Positions 45,145 to 54,900 of a stretch of DNA of 64,000 nucleotides are shown piece by piece; the first letter of the stretch is position 1, and each line of letters starts with the position of its first letter. The stretch is from Smallanthus sonchifolius. Lineage: Eukaryota; Streptophyta; Magnoliopsida; Asterales; Asteraceae. The stretch covers positions 24,372,001 through 24,436,000 of the forward strand of contig CM042032.1 of assembly GCA_023525975.1 (NCBI GenBank), read 5' to 3'. The translations under genes and the position numbers were made by a program. Under the pieces are notes generated by a model that saw nothing but the letters and a program-made list of their open reading frames with translations, was not told the origin of the DNA and did no database searches.

Positions 45145-45649
45145 TACCTGGTTCTTGGACCAAAAATACGAAGTTCTTGCATGCAAACCCGATCATGCCA
45201 ATCTTACAATTTTCTTTGATCAAAACATGCGGTTTTCATTCTAGATGCTATTTCTAAGCTTATTATCAAGTTTCATCCGTAAAAACATCATCTATTTAGC
45301 TAAAACTCGAGAAACCCCAACATGAACAAAAACTCAGATTATGGTTGAATCATTACCTGGATTGAAGTTCTGATTCGGAGGTTTTGCTCACGAGCTCAGT
45401 TGTAACGTGCTCCTCTAATCTCGTGACGATCCGTCGACTTTCTCTCTCTAGACCCGAGCTCCCTTTCTCTCTCTAAGATGGTGAAAATGAATGTGAAATG
45501 AGCTAATGGGCTGCCTTACCCCTTTTATACCTGGGCTTCCTTCGGCCCGTTGGAGCTGAGCCCAAGCCCATCCGTTCTTATATCGTTTTATAAGGTTTAA
45601 ATCTCCATCGTATTATTATTTACTTAGTTACTATTTTCGGGATGTTACA

Positions 45650-46737
45650 CATCTAAAGGATCCACCTGCAACAACCTTTAAAAGTAACTGGGTCAACATA
45701 AGTTGGTGAGTTTATGAATCTTTACCACATGGTTATTATTCAATCACCAGCAATCCCATGTCCCACCAATTAGTACACAAACTAATTAGGATTTTGTTAT
45801 ATATATAACTAGTCAACCGTTCCCGCCACCTGCAACAACCGTTCCCGCCACCAGTATAAAATGGACAAACCATCCCACATTACCGGTCCTACCACACTAG
45901 TAATATGAGATAATCGTTTCACCAGTAGGTCCTAACCTCGCTCAGAACATAATAAGTACTTAATACGCCTTATATATACTTGGAATAGGGCATTACATCA
46001 TGCATTATTTCAAATAACAACTGTGTAAACAAATACACATTTCAATTCAGAGGAACTCACCTGGACAGTATTTCAGCTTATTGTATCAATAATATGTTAG
46101 ATACTTCGGACAACACCTCGACGTATATTTAACTACTTAATTAAAATCTATAATAAGCTTAATAATATATAATCAAAGCTTAATGGTCATTAACCAAATC
46201 TTACAAGAGTCGGGCAGAACTTACCTCGGAACTATCTACTGTAAATTGAAGGCGTAAGGCTAGAAACTGGACTTCTGCACGCGTACCGACACTTTCGCAC
46301 GGATCCCTAGACTAAGTGTGTGTTTGAGTGTGTGAATGTTGTTCCGAAGGTTCTGGCCATCGAAATATATTTATAGGCCCTCCTCGGACCCATAGCGGAC
46401 CGTTATCATGGGGATGTCGGTCCGCTATGGCCCTCAACCATAATTTTTTCCTTTGGGCCTATGCATCGGACCGTTATGGTCTGGATGTCGGTCCGCTATC
46501 GTTCCACGTGTCAGATTTCTAACCGGTGAGTCACAGGACACGTGTCATTACCTGGTTCATTTCTTCTTCCATACATTGCAGACCGATATGGTCTGGGATA
46601 GCGGTCCGCTATCCCTCCTATTTCTAGAATTTTCATTTTTAGTCCTCCATCTTTGGAGAACATACAATTCAACCCGTAGATTTAAATTATTGATATTTTT
46701 ATCCCTTAATTTCTATGGGAAAATTTGAGGTGTTACA
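45650..46737 (-). mobile_element. Solo LTR T, right part
   Basis: Continues T after E4 and ends GAGGTGTTACA at 46,737, followed by target copy TTATG (46,738-46,742; the other side has CTATG). TATA box on the minus strand at 46,368-46,375 with a CGGACC dyad array directly upstream at 46,393-46,611. There is no internal region between the target copies, so T is a solo LTR. Confidence 0.82.
46393..46611 (-). repeat. CGGACC/GGTCCG dyad array upstream of TATA (T)
   Basis: TAGCGGACCG (46,393-46,402) pairs with CGGTCCGCTA (46,418-46,427). Further pairs lie at 46,466-46,498 and 46,581-46,611. Confidence 0.85.
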
Positions 46738-46927
46738 TTATGTACTGCTTATACTTTTCTGAATATTGTGTCCCTTCGTCCTCCTCTTCGTTGACCGCTA
46801 TTATGACCGAGTCTTTGTTAGCATGCAATCCCTTTAAGTAAGGATTTGCCTCGATTGTACCTGTTGCTGTCCTTGTGGTTTTTGTTTTCCCGAAATCCAA
46901 CGTCGGAATCTCATTAGGATCAGCCAT
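46738..46927 (-). pseudogene. Bottom-layer gypsy gag, N-terminal piece
   Basis: Starts MADPNEIPTLDFGKTK at 46,927, about 80 bp after a PBS, and runs open to the T insertion. It continues in frame at 37,347 downward. The short acidic stretch NEEEDEGTQ and context suggest an early gag region, but I recognise no domain. Confidence 0.75.
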
Positions 46928-47004
46928 GCTAAACCGTCACTCGCTTAAGGTGTGGGAAGTCCGTTATGTAGTTCTTTCGTCAAAAGGACTGAATCTCAAA
47001 GACC

Positions 47005-47024
47005 AGTCCCACGGATGGCGCCAA
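47005..47024 (-). promoter_or_regulatory. Primer-binding site, TGGCGCC type
   Basis: The minus strand reads TTGGCGCCATCCGTGGGACT, directly after the LTR. This is the PBS style of a large group of plant gypsy elements (Tat-like), distinct from the initiator-methionine type of E2, E3 and E4. Confidence 0.8.
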
Positions 47025-47632
47025 TGTTGCGTCCTAAATCCGCCGGGTACTGATGAGAGATGTTAACTTCGTTCCCTACAACAAAGAACTTTCTCACAAA
47101 ACAAAACACTGTTAGCCTTGACGTGGAGAGCATAGGGGTGTCTCCACGACCAACCTCCGGCGTGAGAATAAGTATTTGACTTGGGGAACAAATATGATAA
47201 AGGAGCCTGATGATTCTCTCCGGATTGTCCCTAGAAGAACGTATATATTTTCTTGTGTGTATTCTGTGTCTTTGAGACCGAAGGTTCACTTACCTGTTCG
47301 TTCCCTTTTCTTTCTCTATATATTCGGCTTGCTTGGGTATGCATGCAAGCATTTAATGATCCTCGTACGGGAGGCTGTCCTTGCAGCCGCCTGACTTAGC
47401 TTCTCACGTTTTATGTTGATCTTTTCAGCTTGATTAAAGACCATATCCTTTTGTTCCCCTCCTTTTCCGTTTCCTTTTGTCCTTTTCCTTATATTCCTGC
47501 AGGGGAAGGGGCATCCCCCTTCAACTCTTCACCCCAATTCACTAGCTCACTGCAACCTTATCATCGCTGTCAGGCCGGAAAGAACTCTGACGATGCTAAC
47601 TTTCTTCTTCTTTCTTCACTTTTAACACTACA
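47025..47632 (-). mobile_element. 5' LTR of the bottom-layer gypsy element
   Basis: On the plus strand TGTTGCGTCC to ACACTACA, 608 bp, next to the PBS. The outer edge is set by the TG...CA ends only, since the partner LTR is off the window. It marks the right edge of the retrotransposon nest. Confidence 0.7.
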
Positions 47633-48074
47633 ATAAGGGACAAATCAAAGGGTCTAAATACATAAAAGCATTCCCTCTAGATCCGGTAGATTTGGGTATT
47701 TTGGGTCCCTAAAAGTTTGGGCCCTGAACGGTCGCCACCCAGCACACCCTCAGGACCGGCTCTGATTATTGCAGATCTGAAGCCCGGATAAAAGAGCATG
47801 ACTTTACAACAATAACATTTTGAAAAAGTTCTAAAATTATACTTCGTTTTACTCATAAAATAATTGAGTGTGAAGCAAGGTATATTTAACACAACCCATT
47901 TAGAGTGTCTTATATGAAAATTGAAGGATATGCAGCCATAGTGCTGAGAGGCTTCCATCTAGAGTTGCTTACATGAAAATTGAAGGAAACAAAGGCTGAC
48001 ATCTGCCCACATAAATTTATGTAGGCGAATTAGGAACCACGTTGCTTTTGAGATATTTTACAAACACCACAATT
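47633..48074. other. Intergenic, nothing recognised
   Basis: AT-rich sequence between the retrotransposon nest and the SINE. A short duplicated phrase (TACATGAAAATTGAAGGA and TATATGAAAATTGAAGGA) occurs near 47,910 and 47,970. No gene is visible. Confidence 0.5.
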
Positions 48075-48086
48075 ATTTAATACATT

Positions 48087-48303
48087 CCGACCGTTGGCCG
48101 GTTGATACAATGATAGCTTCAATACTTCCTATAGTGAAGGTCTTGGGTTCGAATCCTGACCATAGCAAAAAATGGTTCTATGACCAGGTCAAGGGGTTAC
48201 CCAGTTAGAGTTTCCTCCTGTGATGGGCTGCCCTGGATGTTTTTGGTGTTGCACAGTAAAAACCCAATTATTCTAGAATATCTAGTTGTTGCCGTTAAAA
48301 AAA
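48087..48303 (+). mobile_element. SINE with perfect 12-bp target duplication
   Basis: Flanked by ATTTAATACATT at 48,075-48,086 and 48,304-48,315. The head has an A-box-like TGGCCGGTTG (48,095-48,104) and a perfect B-box GGTTCGAATCC (48,146-48,156). The tail ends TTGCCGTTAAAAAAAA. Size (217 bp), pol III promoter and A-tail are those of a plant tRNA-derived SINE. It lies about 240 bp before the transporter start codon. Confidence 0.92.
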
Positions 48304-48545
48304 ATTTAATACATTACAAAAGTAAATTAAATTAATTTTTTTAATAAAATAAACAGAGTGCATAACAAAAAGTTTCGAAATAAAATATTAGATGGTAGAG
48401 CGTTAGCTTGAGTTGATAATTAGGAATAAACAAAAGGAAAAGAATTCAGAAACGGCGACGCTCTCCATCTCACCCACGTCAGATCTTCTTCATATACATT
48501 TCCCCTGCCCGCTTCCAATCCCTCATTTTCCTTTTCATAATTCGA

Positions 48546-51500
48546 ATGGCGGCGTCCAGTCACCGGATATCCGGCGGCACCGCCTCATCATCGGAATTCA
48601 ATTTTCGCAAACAAACGAATCAGAACCTACGCCTATCGCAATTCCTCCCCTATCCAAATCAATGGAGAACAGAAGGCATCGTTCTGACAACGAGGCGCCG
48701 GCAGTGGCTGGTGGAGGACGGAAGGAAATCGAGCAGTACGATTTGCTGGTATGCTTTACATGATAAACAGGAACAGGAACAGGAACAGGAGCATGTGGTG
48801 GAAATTATAGATCGGGACTGGCGGCGGAGGAGGGTGGAGGTTGGAGTGGCGGCGGTTGTTACGATGGGGCTAGGAGTAGGGAATCGGGTGCTGTATAAGC
48901 TGGCTTTGGTTCCTTTGAAGCAGTATCCGTTCTTCTTGGCTCAGCTCGCCACATTCGGGTATCACAAATCTCTCCCTCTCACACAAAACCAACAATTTGA
49001 AATTGGTATCTTTGAACGTACTTGCTTGCTTTGCTGCTCGGAAATATTTATTTAATTATTATTTTTATAATATTTTTACACACCACAGATCTCACTTCGA
49101 AACCTGTTCAGATTTGCTAGCACCTTCCACGTGTCTAGGTGTCTGCCGTTCTAAATGAAAAAAAAAACAATTAGGCTTCTGGTCTGGTGGCGAGAGGTTT
49201 TCTTGTAAAAAGGTTTTCTTTCGTGAAAGTCATAGGTTCAAATCCCGACAAAAGAAATTTTTAGTTTGATACCCTTCACGGATCTAGGTGTTAGCGGTTA
49301 AAAAAAATAAAAAAAACCTGTCTAGATTTACTCATATCATATCTTGTGGACTAATGGATATTCATTCATTAAAAAGAGACTATGGGTACAAATATAGGTT
49401 CGTTATAATTAGTGGGACCAACTTCAAATATAAAATATCTTCTTTTCCTTTTCAAGTAGTGACGGGTTTGAAATAACTGGTGTTCCAGGAAATTATATCC
49501 GTTTTATACCAAAAAGTCAAAAACCAAATTAAAACTTTTAAAACTTAAGTATAGTATTATCAATTCTAAAATTTTAATAGAAAGTTTTCTTATACATTTA
49601 GTTACTTTACTAGTTGGTTAGAATCCCGTGTATTATACGAGTTGAATAAATGTAATGTTATTTAGTAATAAAAATTTTATTTTTTAAAAACCCGTGCATT
49701 ACACGGGTTGAATAAAATATTACGTGACAGTTATAAATTCTGTTAAGTTAATTTTTAAAATATTTTTTTTAGCTGAGTATTAATTTTTTTATGTAAATGA
49801 ATAAATGCAATGTTATATATACTTAGTAATAAAGATTTACATATTACATATTTATAAAAAATATTTTATAAAAAGATTTATAGAAATCATTATTATTTAA
49901 TAGGAGAGAAAGACGGGAAACAAAAAATTATAAAAATAATTAAAGAAAATTGTATAATTAATAGGAGATAGATGTGAGAAAAAAAAGTTAAGGATGTATG
50001 AGAGAGTGACAAGTGTCCCATTAAAACTTTTATTTATTAAATAGTATAGATATGATAAATATTATATACATACCATCATCGTCTTATCGTATCAATAGTA
50101 GTATCAGTTTTGATCGAGGAAACAAGTTTAGTTTCGAACATTTGATTTGAGATCACCTAATACGACCCAAATTTATGAAAAAAATTATAAGCAGTTCCAT
50201 ATCCTGTCCCAACTCAAATCATAATGTACCGGTTATTTTGTTATTTATATAAGTAGATTTTCATATAATGTTGATTGTAAAAGATAATATTTTAAGATTA
50301 TAAGTAAAATTGAAGGAAACAAAAACTACATCATATGTATTTTTTTTAAACGGCTAATACCTAGACCTGTAAAGAATACTGGTAAAATTTCAATCATCAA
50401 AAACCCTTGTCATGATTTAAACCTATGACTTACATAGCAGAAAATTATTTACAAGAAAAACTCACTTTTGGTAACCTTTTAATTATTACATTAAGAGGCT
50501 TACCTCTGAATCGGTCAGAGGTAAGGGTGTTTGTTTCGTTAAAAGCCCACCTCTTAATGATTCATTTTACCTTTTAATGGTTTAGCTTTAGAACCATGCT
50601 GCTTCAGAGTTTTTAACTATTCAGCACTTAATGATTAAAATTTTACGAAACAACCCGTAACCAGAGTAAGTAGTCTGTAAATGAAAAGAAGCATTTACAC
50701 TTTTATTCCCACTATTCAATTAACAATCAACGGTGTATCTATTATTTGAAGTGTGGGACCACTGTGGTAAACCCAAGATTCTGAACGTTTGTTTAGATGT
50801 CACGCTTACCGAAATGTTACTTTTATTTCTTTATCATTTAAAATAATTGATATTACTATAAGAGCCGGGTTTGATATAAATTTGTAAGTGTGTTTTATAT
50901 ATTTTAAAAAATGGTTTAAATAGGTTGTGAGTAGAGAAAAGAGAAAATGTATAAATATTTTTTGTATATTTGTGAAAACAATGTTCACCTATATAAATTT
51001 TTTAATATTTTTTTAAAATGGTTGTGAGTGAAGTAGAGAGAAAAGATAATGATAAAGGTATAAAAAATTATTATTTAACAGAAAATAAGAAAAAAAAGTA
51101 GTGATTTTTAGTGTATTTTTATATGCCAAATTATTATTATTATTAAAATATATATTAGTTTTTATATGTAAAAATCTGTTAAGTGATTTCTGTAAGAAAA
51201 AAAATATATATTAATTTTTTATGTATAAAAATTGTTAAGAAATTATTGAAAGAAAAAAAATAGAAAGTGTATTTTTTTTATGCTATTACTAATTACTATT
51301 ACTAATATAATAAGATTAAAAGAGAAATGCTTTGAATATTTGAACTTGCCTTCACATTTTGACAACTAAGTTTTTATTATTATTTTTTTTATTTTGAACC
51401 CTTATAGTATTTATAATATACAATTTTAGTTTATTTCATTTTCTATTAATTTCGTTTTTCTTTAATAACTTTTATTCGTTAATTTTTTTTTAAAATACGG

Positions 51501-51866
51501 ATGACGCGACTGTTTTTTTGTCAACGTTTTGATATAGTTCTTTTTGAAAATATAGTTGTATTCAAAATCGAGTTTTTTTTTATCGTCGTCTATAGCGAGT
51601 GTCGTTACCGTTATGGTACCGTGACGAGCTGAACATATTATGAGCGAACAACATCATTGTCGATATTAATATTATTGGGACCCGTATCGTTATTCGCTTT
51701 TATGGTTTTCGACGATCCGAACCGGTAAAAAAAATTTCTATTTTTTATTATTTAATTTTATGTTTCTCTTTTATTAACATTATTTTTACAGTTGCACATA
51801 CATTTTCATTTAAACTTTATTAATGATTGGTCCGACACCCGCCGCGGAGCGCGGTATAACCATCTA

Positions 51867-51904
<38 letters not shown>

Positions 51905-54900
51905 AATCAACTTGTCCTCTGTCTTCACCAGCAACACATGTTTTGTACGTCTCCACCACCGGCGAGTGGTTTAAACCTACCACCGGAGACGGCACCTCAT
52001 ACCCCAACAAACGCACCGACTCGACCCTTTCTGTGTCACCATTGATTTGCATAACCATATGAAGACGAGACGCTTGACGTAAACACCTGGTGTTCATCGA
52101 ATTAGGAATGTTTGTTTTTCGATTTCCTTTAGCCTTTTGAATTAGGGCATAGATTCCATTTTCGATTTAAAGAAAGATGATTGGAATACAAATGAACAAC
52201 AGTTGAGTTTGAAGATTCAGAAATTAGGGGTTATTTATGATACTTAGAGGTTGGTTTTGGTCCCTACATCATGATATAATATAAGTTGTTTCTAATAATT
52301 ATTGTAGGTTTGCATGCCTTTTGAGTTATGTTCATGAAATTGTATAATTAAAGACACCGTTTGAGTTTATATTTATTGATGATTAACTTTTTATTCATAA
52401 GGTTTTCTTCTATGTAGACTAAAACTGTTACCGGGTTCAACTCGTATTTTTCCTTAAAAAATCAATTTTTATATTTAAAAAATAGACAGATTTCGGTGAT
52501 CGAAGGGTCAATGGACCCTCCCATGATGCTTGGATTGCAATTTTCATGGACATCCCAAGAAGTAACGTAGTTTGGCCTTTTGAAACGACTTGTATAACAT
52601 TGTCTATGAATATTTTTCAGATACGTGGTTGTGTATTTCTCCATATTGCATTTCCGGTACCGAGCTGGCATTGTTACTGATGAAATGCTTTCCATGCCCA
52701 AAGCTCCGCTTCTTGCTGTTGGTCTCCTGGAAGCTCTTGGTGCTGCTTCTGGAATGGCAGCTGGAGGTAATACCTTTATGCAGATGTCTTCTCTATTAAA
52801 AAAGCGAATTTAGTGGACCAAGATTAGTAAACATTAATAACTTCATAGCACGCCGGTACATAATTTATCTTGAGTTTTTTCCAAAAGAGAAACATTGCAA
52901 TGATATCCCAACATGTATGGGATTTCATTCATTGGATGGTGGCATGGAGCAATTTTCTCCAGCATCTTACAGCTTCTCTGATGTTCGTCTGATCAAAGAA
53001 ACTAGTAGTGTTGATGGCAAAAGCTAGTCAACAATCATTAACATGATTATTGGGTTTCAAGCTATTTACAGTTTAAGTGAGGGAGTCGTGAGTCATCCCA
53101 TGCTAGCTAGCTAAGAACTGCGAGTTTCTTGTAACCGCATGATACTAGGTTCATTATAACTTTCTATCACATTCTTTATTTACACTTTGGTAATTATTTA
53201 ATTTTCTGTTGAAACTTGAAAGAAAGAGGCTTTTTGTAATATGTTGGTGTTTTTGTTCTCAAATGAAGTCTGGCACATAACATGTTTCTGTCTCTGTGAC
53301 AGCCGTTCTTTCAGGAGCAGCCATTCCAATTTTGTCACAGGTAACTTGTCAAAACTCATTTCTATTGAAAATTTTTCCTTTTTGTTTAATCGTCAATTCG
53401 TTTTAGAATGCACCATATACAAATATATTTTCCTTATCCTTCATCATGCAATGTCTTTCTTTCATCAGATTCTGATTACATGAATAGTCCCTAAGTCAGA
53501 TGTCAATGTTTAGTACTGGGCCTGGCCATCTCCTTTCTTACCACCTCTCGGTTTCATGCAGAGCTTTCTAGTTTGGCAAATCATATTGTCGTATCTTTTT
53601 CTTGGAAGGAGATATAAATTCAACCAGTTACTTGGCTGCTTCCTTGTCGCAGTTGGTGTGATTGTCACTGTTGCCAGGTAATTTGTTAAATTCTTTTGGA
53701 AGAACTGAAGTTGGCACGATGGGCGGGTTGGGTAATGTGTCAAATGGGTTTGGGTGATTTTTAGTATGGGCTGAGACAACTGGATTGGGCTGACAGTGAT
53801 GGCAGTGGCTCAGACCATATGTATTTATTTTTGATCCATCTGTATCAATCCATTGAACTCTACGTATAGAAAGAAGCATGAAACTACAACCAAGAGTGAA
53901 CTTTTGTTGCTTGTGAAGCATTCTCTGTCATAGTTGTCAATAGCGATCATAGCGGGCGCTATAGCGCGCTATGTAGCGTTTCGGATAATGGCCGCTATCT
54001 AGTGTATAGCAACGACATAGCGGGAATATAGCGAATTTTTTTTTATTTTTTATTTTTTTTAATAAAAAAAGCGCTAGGGTGACTGTTTTATGAAGATTTA
54101 GATGATTAGTGATAGTGTATTTTAGCTATTTTGGTGGTAATTGCTACAATAGTTGACTAAATGTATTTTTAAAATTTTCTTTTACTTAACCGCTAAACAT
54201 GAAATAGCGGGCGCTATTTACCGCTATTCGCTACGTAGCATATCGGTAGATTGTCGCTATTTACCGCAATTCGCTATTGACAACTATGTTCTCTGTGTGT
54301 ATTACATGCGTGCATTTACACCAGTAGTGTCCTTGTGCAGTGGGTCTAGTGCTGGTTCCTTGATGGAAGCTGGTTTATTTTGGAGTCTTCTAATGATCGT
54401 TTCCTTTCTGTTTCAAGCGGCCGACACCATATTGAAGGTTTGTGATTTCCTTTCATTATAGGGGATTTATGTGTTTTCAGTTTCAGCTTCTCTTACAAAC
54501 ATCAATTTTCATGTCTTCCCTTCCCTTACTGTAGGAAGTCATTTTCTTGGATGCTGCAAAAAAATTGAAGGTATATCCAATGGCTTTTGATAAACGTTGT
54601 AACGTTTTCTCATTTAAACTGTACACATTTATAGTTGTATTTTACAAATTGATCAACAGGGAGGCTCAGTGGATCTGTTTGTTTTAAATTCCTATGGATC
54701 TGCATTTCAGGTAGTTTTCTTTATTATTGTCTATTGAGTTTTTCGACTTGGCTTTTCATGTAATTAAACCTGTGCTAATCTGAAATAATTAGAAATTGTA
54801 AGAAAAGTAGTGGCGTCAAGGATGCTATTTTATTTGCATTTACATCTCTACAGTTTATCCCCAAAACCCTTCATCTTTTGCAACCTATAGTATCAAGACG

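Larger units (their letters stand above)
37639..45649 (-). mobile_element. Gypsy retrotransposon E4, full length, minus strand
   Basis: Perfect target duplication CATCT at 37,634-37,638 and 45,650-45,654. LTRs at 37,639-39,328 and 43,628-45,649, PBS, truncated gag, protease, RT, RNase H, integrase and polypurine tract. It is related to E2 in protein (similar gag start and pol motifs) but its LTR is different. The capsid part of gag is missing and the protease aspartate is lost, so it cannot act alone. Confidence 0.96.
43628..45649 (-). mobile_element. E4 5' LTR (right copy), 2,022 bp
   Basis: TGTAAGGCCCC to GATGTTACA. TATA box on the minus strand at 45,523-45,529, about 120 bp from the LTR start, so most of this LTR would be transcribed leader. 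It carries the 36-bp (44,213-44,350) and 33-bp (44,975-45,144) arrays. Confidence 0.95.

Noticed and set aside
46328..46728. Frames of 64 and 91 codons
   Set aside because: They lie in the T LTR promoter and its CGGACC dyads, and cross the TATA-side array.
48413..48763. 116-codon frame overlapping the transporter first exon
   Set aside because: Different frame; the 48,546 frame leads into conserved transporter residues and correct splice phases.
51864..52097. 77-codon minus frame ending in poly-Asn
   Set aside because: The Asn run is the (TTA)12 microsatellite; the frame is in intron 1 and has no domain.
53510..53921. Minus-strand frames of 89 and 97 codons in the transporter gene
   Set aside because: Antisense to exon 4 and intron 4; no domain, no sign of a separate gene.
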